From: Gadus chalcogrammus
Lineage: Eukaryota; Chordata; Actinopteri; Gadiformes; Gadidae
Length of the DNA stretch: 64,000 nucleotides
Reading direction: 5' to 3'
Assembly (NCBI RefSeq): GCF_026213295.1
Contig: NC_079416.1
Coordinates: 130,001-194,000 of the forward strand
Part shown: in pieces, positions 9,764-19,938 of the stretch
How the letters are laid out: every line of letters starts with the position of its first letter
Position numbering within the stretch: the first letter of the stretch is position 1
The notes under the pieces: generated by a model
What the model saw: the letters and a program-made list of their open reading frames with translations, nothing else
What the model was told of the DNA's origin: nothing
The model's database searches: none
Translations under genes and position numbers: made by a program

Positions 9764-11030
9764 AGCTGTGTACTACGAGTCATGCAGACTCTTTGCAAGA
9801 ATGTCCATTAATCCAGACGACACTCATGTTTTGCTAGCTGCTCCTACAGGAGTAGCAGCATATAATATCAACGGAAGCACAATACACAGCACCTTTGCTA
9901 TTACTACCACTGCCAAACTGCCATATCAACCTCTAGGAGATGACAGAATCAATTCGTTAAGAGCCACCATGAAAGACTTTTGGACGAGGTGAGTATGGTT
10001 GATCATAAAATCCTGACGTATGTCCATGGCAGACTACGACAAATAAAGCAACAAGGAGATTATGCATTGTTTGGGAATGTATCAATCATGGCAGTTGGTG
10101 ACTTCTTCCAGCTCGGTCCTGTAAAGGGAACACATCTTTACCACGAGCAATTGGTGACCGATCTGTGGAACAATCATTTCACTCACATTGAGTTGACTAA
10201 GATAATGCGACAAAAAAACAAAGAGTTTGCTGAAACCTTGAATCGTCTTAGGAAACACAGAAAAGGAGACAATCTTTATTAGCGAGATGAAATCTTACTA
10301 AGACAACGCGGGACAGGCGAGGGGGAACTGACACAGGACCTTCACATTTTCTCAACAAACACTGCAGTGGCAGTCCATAACATCACCATGTTACACAAGA
10401 CATGTACGGATGTAGTGCAAATTCAAGCTCAAGATACTCAGAGAGACCCTAACACAGGAAATGTAACGAGAAAACGTAGTCCACAAACTTTTGATAAACA
10501 GACATGCTTAAGCAGAACGTTAATCGTTGGTCCATCAGCTCGCGTTATGCTCATCAAAAATATAGATCTTTCAGACGGATTGGTCAATGGTGTATTCAGT
10601 ACCATTTGCAAAATAACATTTGAAGGAAACGTTCAGTTTCCCAAAACTATTTTGGTTAACTTTGACAATGACAAAATCGGCAGGAAACTGAGGAGTAGGT
10701 CTCTATGCTTGGAGCCACAATTTCAACAAGCAACACCCATAGATGCTGTGGAAGACAAAGCGATGACTGGTGGATCTAGACGCCAATTCCCGTTACGCCT
10801 AGCATGGGCCTGTACCATACACAAAGTTCAAGGTTTAACTTTAGAAAGAGCTGTAGTGTCCCTCAAAAAGATATTTGCAGCTGGCCAAGCATATGTAGCA
10901 TTAAGCCGAGTAACGTGTGAGGAAAACCTTACCATTCAAGACTACACAGCCAAAGCCTTCTATTCAAAACCAGACATTGACATTGCCCTGGAAAAAATCG
11001 AACCATTCATTGCAACTCCCCCAGCAGAAA
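9741..11030 (+). pseudogene. Helitron Pif1-family helicase
   Basis: A remnant of Walker A (GGKSHLIKA) is followed by LLAAPTGVAAYNINGSTIHS (motif Ia), [11 protein letters not shown] (Walker B, ~9982), [12 protein letters not shown] (motif III, ~10088), IHKVQGLTLE (motif V, ~10830) and QAYVALSRV (motif VI, ~10885). This is a 5'-3' superfamily 1B helicase arrangement. Lesions are a partial Walker A deletion with frame change (~9740), a frame change just before Walker B (~9975) and a TAG at 10280-10282. It is fused in frame to the endonuclease that follows. Confidence 0.9.
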
Positions 11031-11700
11031 TAACTTCGACCCTCAAAATATGCCTACACAACATTCAAGGTCTATGTCAACACATGGAAGACCTTAAACA
11101 TGACCAGAGAGTCTTGAGTGCTGACATCATCTGCGTGACAGAAACATGGCTGGAACAAAGCACATCAGTCAGTTCCATTGAAATGCCAGGTTGGACTTTT
11201 AATCACAAACTCCGGTCCCAATCCTACCATAACATGACCCAATTCCAAGACTTGGTAAACAAACGGCACGTGGTGTGGGCTACTATCACAAAGACCACAT
11301 CACTTGTAACATTATACACATGCCGTGCAGTGACTTGGAAGCCATCATGTTTAATGTTCAGCCTTTGAATTACAATTTCATTGTGCTGTACAAACCGCCA
11401 TCATATCAACTCGCCTTATTCAAACACAATCTCGCTTTGGTAATGCAACACTTTAACCAACTTTCAGGAGGAAAGGTAATTATGGGTGACTTCAACGACA
11501 AAGCCCTTGTTTCTAAATCTGCAGAAAATTTCATGCGACAGCAAGGTTACACCCAAATTGTCTCTTTGCCAACCACAGAAAACGACACAACAATTGATCA
11601 CGTATACATTCGTGACATTAATCCCACTGATATCAAAGTGCAAATTCTGTCCACGTACTACTCCGATCATGAGTGCCTCTGTTTAGATTTCCTTCTGTAA
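11031..11700 (+). pseudogene. Helentron C-terminal EEP (AP-like) endonuclease
   Basis: Directly after the helicase the protein reads LKICLHNIQGL, DIICVTETWLEQ, GKVIMGDFNDKAL, TTIDHVYIRD and YYSDHECLCLDFLL. These are the conserved Asn, Glu, Asp-Asn and terminal Asp-His motifs of endonuclease/exonuclease/phosphatase enzymes, also found in non-LTR retrotransposons. This C-terminal fusion separates Helentrons from canonical Helitrons. A frame change near 11250 splits it. The stop at 11698-11700 ends the element's coding region. Confidence 0.88.
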
Positions 11701-12131
11701 CTGGTTAGCTCGTTTAGCTCGCAGGTTTTAGCAGTAGTCAAATATTTTTCAATGTTTTGTCTTTGTCTTTTCTATTTTTTCAAATAAATAAGAAATATTA
11801 AATATTCTATTTTTTTATTTTTAATTTTCTATTTTTTCTAATAAATAATGATTTTTCTCCCCATTTTTTTTCATGGATTTGCCCCTCTAAACAAAGCCAT
11901 AGATATGGGGTTTTTTTTTAGCACTACCCAATGTTTTAAATGTTTTGTCTTTGTCTTTTCTATTTTTTCTAATAAATAATAAATATTATCAATTTTTAAC
12001 TTTTGGATTTTTACTTAAAATTTTCTCCCCATTTTTTTTATTTTTTATTTTTTATTTGCCCCTCTGATAAAAGCCATAGATATTTTGTCCCTTTTCAGCA
12101 TTTTTTCCCTATTCATGTATAACTTACAATT
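11701..12131. repeat. AT-rich 3' flank with ~190-bp tandem duplication
   Basis: ATGTTTTGTCTTTGTCTTTT with following TCTATTTTTTCAAATAAATA, then CTCCCCATTTTTT and TGCCCCTCT-AAAGCCATAGATA, occurs at ~11750-11930 and again at ~11938-12095. It probably belongs to the Helentron 3' end or is an AT-rich satellite. No gene. Confidence 0.65.
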
Positions 12132-12703
12132 TACAATAAGGGTACATTGATAAACTATTTGTTAATGCTTAGTTAATAACTCATAGCTAACTAACCATTT
12201 CTAAATACTTGCGTAATGCTTGATAAGCATTAACTAAGTCAAACTAACTGTTATCCTTAGTTAATGCTAATCTAAGCATCAACCAAGTGAAACTAACTGT
12301 AATGCTTAGTTAATACTTATCTTAGCATTGACTAAGCATTACAGTTAGTTTTACTTAGTTAATACTTATCTTAGCATTAACTAAGTCAAACTAACTCTTA
12401 TCCTTAGTTAATGCTAATCTAAGCATCAACCAAATGAAACTAACTGTAATGCTTAGTTAATACTAATCTTAGCATTGACTAAGCATTACAGTTAGTTTTA
12501 CTTAGTTAATACTTATCTTAGCATTAACTAAGTAAAACTAACTGTTATGCTTAGTTAATGCAATAGTAAGTATAGTTAACTAAGCATACTTAACGCCTAA
12601 CCAATCATTACTTAACATTAAATAGGGTTAAATACGCATTAACAAACCATTGATAACATTACGTAAGTATTATTCCACAGATATATGATGTACCCTCATT
12701 GTA
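12132..12703. mobile_element. MITE with 16-bp TIRs and internal palindromic tandem repeat
   Basis: The left terminus TACAATAAGGGTACAT (12132-12147) and right terminus ATGTACCCTCATTGTA (12688-12703) are inverted repeats with one mismatch. The interior has two ~146-bp tandem units (12242-12385 and 12386-12532). These are made of short inverted motifs, TTAGTTAATGC and GCATTAACTAA. No coding capacity. Family not assigned. Confidence 0.8.
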
Positions 12704-12939
12704 GTATGTTAGCCATGGATTTAGGTTACCTTTTTATTCAATCTTTAAAATACCATTTGGATTTTTTTGTTTTTTTCCAAATGTTTTGCCTCTCAAAACC
12801 CAACCCCTCGTCCACGTCGTGAGAGGCGGAAACAGTGTGTCTGTATTCCAGGTCCATCCAAGACGCTGTCTGAATGGACCTGGAAACATGCTGGCCAACG
12901 GGGCTCTGGTAAAGCAAACCAATCGAAACGGTAGCGGAC

Positions 12940-13270
12940 AAGGCGTTTGGGGCTATAACTCTCACACCGCACTTCCCACAGTCGAAACCTTTATATCCAC
13001 AGGTTCGCGGTAGCGTTTTGAACACATGCTTCGCGTTGTGCCGGCGAAATGCACATCGCTTGGACCCCTGCATAACTGCTTGCAGTTCTAGTTATACTTC
13101 CTACCAAGAAAGTGGTACCACAGCCCAAACCGTAAATGGTGCACACACGCCAATTGCATGACTAGATCCAGATCCGTGAGGACTACGCAGACGACAAAAT
13201 CCAGACATGCCGGTCACTAGGTGGCGCTATACCAAGAAAAACGCGTTTGGTGCTATAACTCCCACATCGA
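12940..13270. repeat. Repeat block copy 1 (GGCGCTATA family), part A
   Basis: 12940-13092 resembles 21590-21740. 13093-13270 is identical to 21015-21192 except for one base by eye, both ending at TATAACTCCCACATCGA. At 21192 the sequence joins directly to the segment that here lies 780 bp downstream. Unknown interspersed element; it precedes both 5S arrays. Confidence 0.8.
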
Positions 13271-14052
13271 ACCTCCCACATGTGACCGGTTCGTTCTGCG
13301 TTGTGTTTCTTTCTAGCAATGAATGACGTGACCCACGATGTGTCTGGACTCGGGCACTCCGACGTCCATTTATTTGATCTGAATACACACATATACAAAT
13401 AGCTTCCTTAGCCCTTGTGCCCTTACTCCAACTCCCTTCCCAAGGGTATCGCAAACAAAGGGCGTACATACAATATTACAACAGAAATGATTGAAATAAA
13501 AGGAATAAAAGACATACCTGAATACACACATATACAAATAGCTTCCTTAGCCCTTGTGCCCTTACTCCAACTCTACGAAACACACAGGGGGGGGAAAAAG
13601 GGAAACTAGCATGACTACACGAGGGTCAGTTATATGCTAGTACATCGCAACAAAACACAAAGTTCCCCATAACACAGAAATCTATCTAATAACTATGGAT
13701 AGATTATAAACCCCAGACTTCCAATTAAACAATCTATAATCAAAATAACTAATATAAATAATGATAAATTATAAGATGGTCAAAGATTTGATTACAATAT
13801 AAATGTACACACCCCTTCCCAAGGGTATCGCAAACAAAGGGAAGAGGGCAGGGGGCGCGGGAAACTTATCGGGTACTCTGGAATGTGGGCGGGAGTATAG
13901 AAGGAGGTGGAGCCAAATCAAATAAATAAATAAAATAGAGCTTAAGGCGGCATGGAAAGCTAAACTTCAGGTAATACAGAAAAACAAAGGCAATTGTGTA
14001 ATTATAATTTAAAGGATATAACACACCCTGTTACACACAGTCCAAAACAGTA
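13271..14052. repeat. Insertion within the repeat block; internal 60-bp direct repeat
   Basis: This ~780-bp stretch separates block parts A and B here but is absent from the second copy at 21192, so it looks inserted (or lost there). It contains GAATACACACATATACAAAT with AGCTTCCTTAGCCCTTGTGC twice (~13379 and ~13521), and TTCCCAAGGGTATCGCAAAC twice (~13435 and ~13814). No gene. Confidence 0.6.
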
Positions 14053-14560
14053 GACACACAGATTCACTGGAGCCTACTGCATCTTTTGGCATAGGCCACG
14101 CCCATTTGCGTCCATAAATATTTTTCGAAAAATCACGAAAACCGCTTAACTGTCTTTTCGCTACTCCTCCCACATTTCTTGCCAAATCGACACCAAACTT
14201 CGCGCACGACATCTTCAGACGCACACAAAAAATAAATTCGAACACTTTTTTGATCCGACCTTCGACGACGAGACGGTAGCGTTTTGAATATTGGTTTATT
14301 AGCTAAATTAGACGTGGAAATTTTAAACACATGTTGGTGCTAACCTTATTGTCGTTCGATAAAAAAATCGGAAAAACATTAGGGGGAGCAATAAACGAGG
14401 AAATTGTATATCTTCTACAAAATTTCGCCATTAGGGGCCGCCATAAACGAGGGAATTGTTCATCTCCTAACTGGCCAAAGGAATGTTCTGAAAACGTGTT
14501 TGGGGATATAACTCCCACACCGAACCTGATTTGGTGAGGGGCCAGTGTGTTGGCCATGCC
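14053..14560. repeat. Repeat block copy 1, parts B and C
   Basis: 14053-14320 matches 21192-21450 at roughly 95%, from ACACAGATTCACTGGAGCCT to TTAGCTAAATTAGACGTGGA. 14430-14530 matches ~21515-21615. The end GATTTGGTGAGGGGCCAGTG recurs at 21941, right before the second 5S array. No coding sequence is evident; minus-strand open frames are present in both copies but are not recognisable. Confidence 0.75.
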
Positions 14561-14730
14561 ATGCTGGCTACCTCAGTATTATTTGTAGTTATTTTGGTTT
14601 AAGATGTATGTGAAGTATCTTCCTTGTTTTCTCTATGTTTGATGTTGCATGTATATATTTGTGTTAATTATGTATACATGGGACGATGTGTGAAATGATA
14701 TGTAGTTTAAAAAAAAGAAGAAGAAAAAAG

Positions 14731-14823
14731 CACGCCCGATCTCGTCTGATCTCGGAAGCTAAGCAGGGTCGGGTCTGGCTAGTACTTGGATGGGTGAACG
14801 CCTGGGAATACCAGGTGCTGCAA
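14731..14823 (+). pseudogene. 5S rRNA copy 1, 5'-truncated
   Basis: It matches vertebrate 5S rRNA from about base 25 (CACGCCCGATCTCGTCTGAT) to the 3' end (CCAGGTGCTGCAA). The first ~24 nt are replaced by an A-rich stretch. Internal control elements are largely kept, but GGGTGAACGCC and the GCTGCAA end differ from the usual gene. Probably not functional. Confidence 0.85.
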
Positions 14824-14860
14824 TTAGTAACGGGTGTCACCAAAAAAAAAAAAAAAAAAG

Positions 14861-14956
14861 CTCGCCCGATCTCGTCTGATCTCGGAAGCTAAGCAGGGTC
14901 GGGCCTGGTTAGTACTTGGAAGGGTGACCGCCTGGGAATACCAGGTGCTGTAAGCT
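14861..14956 (+). pseudogene. 5S rRNA copy 2, 5'-truncated
   Basis: Same 5' truncation point as copy 1, again after a poly-A run (A17). The 3' half is close to canonical, ending CAGGTGCTGTAAGC, with a TTTTT run ~10 bp further (~14964) that could terminate RNA polymerase III. A single base differs from copy 3 in the GGA-GGGTGACC region. Confidence 0.85.
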
Positions 14957-14966
14957 TTATTATTTT

Positions 14967-15240
14967 TCAACTCGAGCTCATTGGCTGCAATGGCCTGCCG
15001 TGCGCTGATCTTTAGCGCCCACTGTTTTGGAGAATTTAAGCAACATACAGACACTGACAACGACTCTCCAAACTCTATTTGTGAAACATGTGGATAGTGT
15101 AGAGACGCTGCTAGCAGGGAGCAGCAGAGAGCTGCAATGACGGCGGTCCACTGCAGTCCATCACAGGTTTTGCAACGCTACGTTTCTTCAAAAGATCACG
15201 CAAACGATGACGCCCAAGCAGTGTAATGCATTGCGTTCAA
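14967..15240. repeat. 5S spacer repeat copy 1
   Basis: From CAACTCGAGCTCATTGGCTG to the ATGCATTGCGTTCA region. Repeated at 15535-15815 and 22207-22515 with few changes, always just downstream of a 5S copy, so it is the 5S non-transcribed spacer. Open frames inside it are incidental. Confidence 0.85.
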
Positions 15241-15402
15241 GTATGGAACTCTGAGTCTGGAATAACGTATTCATTCATTAATTTCTTTCATTCATTATGG
15301 ATCTAATCATTGTTTCTGTACAAGTCCCGTCTCTGGCCACGGCAGCGCTCTCTCCTTACGTGCTCCTCCTGTTTAAAAGCTAATATGGTCGCGACAATAA
15401 TT

Positions 15403-15520
15403 CCTTACGGCCAAACCACCCTGATCACGCCCGATCTCGTCTGATCTCGGAAGCTAAGCAGGGTCGGGCCTGGTTAGTACTTGGATGGGTGACCGCCTGG
15501 GAATACCAGGTGCTGTAATA
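15403..15520 (+). rRNA. 5S ribosomal RNA, full-length copy
   Basis: The only 5S copy here with its 5' end: CTTACGGCCAAACCACCCTG at ~15404, continuing to CCAGGTGCTGTAA. About five differences from a typical vertebrate 5S can be seen, mostly in the first 40 nt and the GGGTGACC segment. TTTAAAAGC at 15371-15379 lies about 30 bp upstream of the start, where fish 5S genes carry a TATA-like element. The internal promoter segments AAGCAGGGTCGGGCC and TGGTTAGTACTTGGATGGG are intact. No run of four T follows immediately, so termination is uncertain. It may be a functional gene or a slightly diverged copy. Confidence 0.8.
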
Positions 15521-15534
15521 TTTATTCTTTATCA

Positions 15535-15815
15535 ACTCAAGCTCATTGGCTGCAATGGCCTGCCGTGCGCTGATCTTTAGCGCCCACTGTTTCGGAGAAT
15601 TTAAGCAACATACAGACACTGACAACGTCTCTCCAAACTCTAGTTGTGAAACATGTGGACAGTGTAGTGACGCTGCTAGCAGGGAGCAGCAGAGAGCTGC
15701 AATGACGGCGGTCCACACTAGTCCATCCCAGGTTTTGCAACGCTACGTTTCTTCAATAGATCACGCAAACGTTGACGCCCAAGCAGTATAATGCATTGCG
15801 TTCATGCATTGCGTG
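15535..15815. repeat. 5S spacer repeat copy 2
   Basis: Nearly the same as 22207-22515 and 14967-15240. It leads into the tRNA-Val unit at ~15850. Confidence 0.85.
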
Positions 15816-16165
15816 GAACTCTGAGTCTGGAATAACGTATTCATTCGTCCATCTGCTACTGCGGGGAACAATGCTAGCACGCTAGGCTTCAATTGTATGG
15901 TCATAACGACAGTGGCCAAAGCCCACCAAGACATGCTAATGGGCTACGAACCGTCCATTGCACACTAGACGATCCAGGATGAGACGGTTACCCCAGAAGT
16001 CCATGCTGGAGAGGTGCACGTAGAAGACTCAGGAACGCTAGGCAAAACAGGAAAGGAGGTTGACACCCAGACACTTCTAAGAACTTCTCACAACTAGAGT
16101 TAGAGTTTTACTTTCATACAGTCTATGCTCTCAACTGCGAGCACTAAATACAAATACTTTGACCA

Positions 16166-16238
16166 TGTTTCCACCCGGTCTCGAACCGGGGACCTTTCGC
16201 GTGTTAGGCGAACTTGATAACCACTACACTATATAAAC
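16166..16238 (-). pseudogene. tRNA-Val (AAC) copy 1, damaged acceptor stem
   Basis: On the minus strand the anticodon loop reads CTAACAC (anticodon AAC) with a perfect T-arm. The 5' acceptor strand, however, reads GTTTATA instead of GTTTCCG, breaking pairing with TGGAAAC at the 3' end. Probably a tRNA pseudogene. Confidence 0.75.
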
Positions 16239-16475
16239 CTTACAGTTTGATCAAAACCCTAGAAAATGTTGTCATGAGAAGCACCCGCATGAACAGGTTT
16301 TCAGCGCTGGTTTAAACACTTAATAATATGACGAGGCTATCGGTTGAAGAGGTGGCGTGGTGCCAAGTAGACGCTGCTGAAGGTTCTGTTCAAGATAGAC
16401 TTTTCACGAATAGCTGCTTGATAGTAAAGCAGGAGAATTTAAACATTAACTTTGTATGTCTCAAAACTGTAATGC

Positions 16476-16548
16476 TGTTTCAGCCCGGTTTCGAACCGGG
16501 GACCTTTCGCGTGTTAGGCAAACGAGATAACCACTACACTACGGAAAC
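16476..16548 (-). tRNA. tRNA-Val (AAC)
   Basis: 73 nt on the minus strand: acceptor GTTTCCG, anticodon loop CTAACAC, T-arm GGTTCGAAACC. One acceptor mismatch (C6 opposite T67) and a wobble in the anticodon stem. A and B box sequences are present. It could be functional. Confidence 0.8.
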
Positions 16549-16768
16549 CTGTGAGATTGAATAAAAACTAGAAAATATTGTCATCAGAAGCACCCGCATG
16601 AACAGGTTTTCCGCGCAGGTTTAAATACTTAATAATATGACAAGGCTATCGGTTGTGACGTGTGTCCCGATAGGACTCACTATATTGATGCACCTAGCCG
16701 TTCCAGAATCACTCCAGAATCATGCTATGACACCATGTCGTCAACAAGGTCACCATATATACATCGGT

Positions 16769-17022
16769 GTGCCTATATATATCTTATGATAAAGTAAATT
16801 GTTTACTTTATAACTTCTTGTGTGCCTATATATATCTTATGATAAAGTAAATTGTTTACTTTATAACTTCTTGTGTGCCTTATATCTTATGATAAAGTAA
16901 ATTGCTTACTTTATAAATTCTTGTGTGCCTTATATCTTATGAGAAAGTAAATTGCTTACTTTATAAATTCTTGTGTGCCTTATATCTTATGAGAAAGTAA
17001 ATTGCTTACTTTAGATATTCTT
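16769..17022. repeat. ~50-bp tandem repeat (5 copies) at the 3' side of the non-LTR element
   Basis: Units of GTGTGCCTATATATATCTTA with TGATAAAGTAAATTGTTTAC and TTTATAACTTCTT repeat five times (52, 52, 50, 50 and 50 bp approximately). Each holds the palindromic motif AAAGTAAATTG-TTTACTTT. It occupies the 3' tail position relative to the minus-strand retrotransposon. 16656-16768 is unassigned sequence next to it. Confidence 0.85.
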
Positions 17023-17089
17023 ATGTGTTAAAATTGTGTGCCTTAAAATGTCTTATAATAGAGCCAACTAGTTACATTATATACCCTTT

Positions 17090-17956
17090 TTATGTAGTAA
17101 ATTGAATGCTTAAACATATCTCCTTGTGGAGAAACATTGGAGGAATAAAAAGAACGTGTGTCCCTTTAGACCCCATGATGTATGAACACTCGGCACGTGA
17201 TAGCATGTGCATGACTTCAAGCTTCTTGTGTTGCCCCTCGGGCAAAATAAGGGGACCTTGGGAACGTTTAACAAAGGAGAATGAGGGTCCCGAGATGTGT
17301 GAACCCGTCTCCGGTTCCGCGCCACAGGCTCTGCAGGGCGGAGCGAAAACGAGGCCAGCACCTCTGTGACGGAACTCTAGTGTGGGGAGCACATTCGCCC
17401 TCATCTGTAAGGCGCGAATGAAGTGTGACTCCTTCCACCAGGCCCGTCCTTGCCCCACAGGCCAGCTGTTGCTGAACTTGTCTCTTTTGAAGAGTCCAAC
17501 GCCAAAACCTTGTGGACCCATCTCGGTCCACTTGTCAAATTCCGCATCCCTCCAGCCGTCAGGAGCCGGGAACAATTCACACTCCGGGTCGAGAAGGTCC
17601 ACCAGAGCCCGCGGTAGGTGATCTTTACTACCGCCACCGCTGATCCATCTTTTTCCGAATTTGTCAGGGTCAATAACCCTCCTCGCCATCTCCGAGGTAG
17701 TCCCGTCGCCAGAGTGGTACAGTCCGAAGATCCTACGAGCGATCCCCAACGGCACCGACCTACTCAAGCAAGGGACCCCTAGTCCTCCATCCACATTCCT
17801 GGAATAAAGTAGGCCATTTGTGGTAGAAGGACTCAAGTGCAGCCACGCCTTGATCAGACGCCTGATCACCAAATCCGCTTTTAAGAGGACATTCTGGGTA
17901 GCGGAGGCGTGGATTGCACCATAAGTGAGTCTTGGGACGGCGAAGGAACAAAGCAA
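17090..17956 (-). pseudogene. Non-LTR element C-terminal region (thumb, CCHC knuckle; endonuclease incomplete)
   Basis: The minus-strand frame encodes FAVPRLTYGAIHA, RRLIKAWLHLSPSTTNGLLY and QMRANVLPTLEFRHRG, then CRACGAEPETGSHISG. This is the C..C..H of the zinc knuckle that precedes the restriction-like endonuclease in R2-type elements. The fourth ligand (usually Cys) reads Ser. The conserved endonuclease PD…K residues are not found before the frame ends near 17090, where tandem repeats begin. The endonuclease is thus truncated or replaced. Confidence 0.75.
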
Positions 17957-17957
17957 T

Positions 17958-18338
17958 TCAAAGGAACAACGGCTTCAACGGGGCTCCGGCGATCCGGGAC
18001 CCGAAGGTTTCAAGCTCACCGACCATGTCGGGCTTATGGACCCCCTTCCAGGGGTTGATGTCCACGCCGAGGTATCGCACGTGTTCCTTCGGACCCACCA
18101 TATGAATCTCCGCCCCACCAAGTTTCCAGGGTGGGCAGTTGTTGATCTTTCCGGCGGTTTTCGTCCCACCCGCAATGAAAAACCCGTGGCATTTAGCCGA
18201 GTTTACCTTTAACCCGGAGAGGCCGCAGAACGCCTCCAGTATGCCAATGTTCTTGTACATTCCGTCCCAAGAATCACTTAAGCAACACCAGATCGTCCGC
18301 ATACGCCAGGACAGCCGTGCTGCTCCCGGCGCTTCCAT
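17958..18338 (-). pseudogene. Non-LTR reverse transcriptase, late palm/thumb segment
   Basis: Encodes FCGLSGLKVNSAKCHGFFI and VRYLGVDINPWKG, which are the post-YADD motifs (LKVN…K and YLG) of non-LTR reverse transcriptases. Separated from the upstream segment by a frame change near 18283 and from the downstream one near 17957. Confidence 0.85.
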
Positions 18339-18579
18339 AGCCCTCCCCGAGGTTCTCCAGTTTGCTCAGCAACGGATCAATCGCCAGGTTGAATAGGAGA
18401 GGCGAGAGTGGGTCACCCTGCTTGACTCCGATCCTCATGAAGATCTTCACTGAAGAGCCCTGACCCGTCTGTACCCTTGTGCTGCAACCATCGTAGCAAT
18501 TCATTATTAGGTCAATGATTGCCTGGTCCACGCACCGATCCGAAAGCACGCGAGCTATGTGCTTGTGTGAGACAGTCAA
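18274..18579 (-). pseudogene. Non-LTR reverse transcriptase core (YADD)
   Basis: Contains GVKQGDPLSPLLFNLAIDPL and AYADDLVLL, the RT motifs B and C with both catalytic aspartates. Joined to the upstream RT segment after a one-base frame change near 18575. Confidence 0.9.
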
Positions 18580-19651
18580 AAGCCTTCGCTAAATCGATGA
18601 AGACCATCGCCAGCGGTTTCCTCTCCCGCTTGCTCATCCTGAGCGCTCCCTCGACCAATAATAGGTTTTCAGAACAACCGGGGATTTTAACAAATCCCTT
18701 TTGCCGCACATGGGTTGGGCAGGCTTCGGCCAACCGCTTGTGGAGGATCGAAGAAAACAGTCTGAGGACCATCGACCCGATGGTAATAGGCCGCCAGTTC
18801 GCGACGGACTCTCTCTCCGTGGGATCTTTAGATTTGGGCAGCAAGGTCGTTCGGCTCAACTTGAGAGAGGCAGGGATTGAGCCTCTCAACAAGAACCCGT
18901 TGAACATCTTCGCTAGCTTCACTCCCTTCGGGTCCCACATCACCAAACCATTCCTATCCACGCCATCAGGCCCAGCGGCTGATGACACCTTGATGCGCTT
19001 CCTTGTTCTCAAGACAAGCGCTGGTGTGATGGGGTGAGAGAGAAGCCTGTTATTGCACGGAGCAAACGAGCCGAACCGACCGAGACCCAGATAGCAATCC
19101 TCAGATTCCCACTTGCTCTTGAAGTACTCTGTAACCGTTCTCACCCTAATGGGGCATACACCGTCGTGGATGCCGTCAAGAACCATACGGGCCGCCTTGG
19201 AACGGTTTTTCTTAAAGAGTCTCTGGAGCTGGAGATGATTGAGAGCCGGCGCGTTAGCTGCCCTGCGGTCCGTGTGCCGCCTCCTCATACCCCGACGCTT
19301 CCCCAACTTTGACCCCGTGAGCTTACATGTGAGCTTTACCACAGTAGCGAGATCTACCAGAGCGGCGAGGGTTTCGCTCTCGGTAGGAATACTGGCCCAT
19401 CCGTCGCTACCAGAGCCAGTATCCTTGGCCAGCGCTATAAGGATTTTCTTTCGTACGACACTTAGCGTGTACAAGGGAACCCGTTGGTCTGCAACCGTCA
19501 AATCCTGTGGTTCGTGATCAATTCGGGTAATACTGTCAGGCACGACAGGGGCTTGCGCCAGCTTCTCTAGCTGACGCACCTTATATCTGATCTGGCCTTT
19601 TGTGCGATCCGGAAGAACCGCACACGCAGAATCGATAAATCCCTCTCTCAT
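18512..19651 (-). pseudogene. Non-LTR element Myb-like region and RT fingers
   Basis: 379 codons. The start has RTKGQIRYKVRQ, like the Myb-type DNA-binding segment of R2. Later come SSAAGPDGVDRNGL, TLLPKSKDPTERESVANWRP and QKGFVKIPGC, then AMVFIDLAKAFD with the first catalytic aspartate. Its ATG overlaps the stop of the zinc-finger frame (ATGA overlap), which looks like a frame lesion rather than a designed junction. The reading frame is lost right after AKAFD. Confidence 0.88.
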
Positions 19652-19938
19652 TCCCCATTCGTCGATGTGTACCTTCTCCCTTGGGCCCTTTGTCCTCCAG
19701 CCTTGTCCCTCTGCTGGGCCACATATTCTTCTGTATGCGCCGACCTCATATGGATAGAGACCCCCCTACCGGACTTAAAGCTCCTACTACAGAGGGTGCA
19801 CTTCACCCCCTGAACCGACGCTGTTGTCGCGTTTCGACAAACGGCTGCATGGTACTCAATCTGATGTCTCCGCCGCTTCGAGATACCGCACCTCGAACAC
19901 AAAAGAGATGAGCGCCGCAGTCCGTGCACCTTCGCCAA
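19648..19938 (-). pseudogene. Non-LTR element N-terminal zinc fingers
   Basis: 96 codons with CSRCGISKRRRHQIEYHAAVC and then CTLCSRSFKSGRGVSIHMRS ending in H, a clear C2H2 finger of the kind at the N-terminus of R2/NeSL proteins, which bind target DNA. Followed by a basic glutamine-rich stretch. Confidence 0.85.

Larger units (their letters stand above)
4273..11700 (+). mobile_element. Helentron-type Helitron, degenerate coding unit
   Basis: One plus-strand transposon gene covers this span: spliced N-terminal exons, OTU domain, 18-residue repeats, C-rich region, HUH Rep, Pif1-family helicase and a C-terminal EEP endonuclease. That domain set is known from Helentron/Helitron2 elements of fishes. 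Ten lesions are visible: stops at 5545, 6720, 7739, 8882 and 10280; frame changes near 6090, 6900, 9740, 9975 and 11250. The element is therefore dead but not very old, since domains remain recognisable throughout. Its exact 5' and 3' termini were not identified. Confidence 0.9.
15854..16655. repeat. tRNA-Val tandem unit 1, truncated on the right
   Basis: Begins CCATCTGCTACTGCGGGGAA and carries two minus-strand tRNA-Val copies 310 bp apart. The same unit occurs at ~22516-23364 and ~23365-24221, and in part at 24222-24292. This copy is cut after ATGACAAGGCTATCGGTTG at ~16655, where the non-LTR element segment starts. Confidence 0.85.

Noticed and set aside
18519..19517. Plus-strand frames of 92-172 codons opposite the reverse transcriptase
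   Set aside because: GC-rich antisense shadows of the minus-strand RT frame, which has clear motifs.
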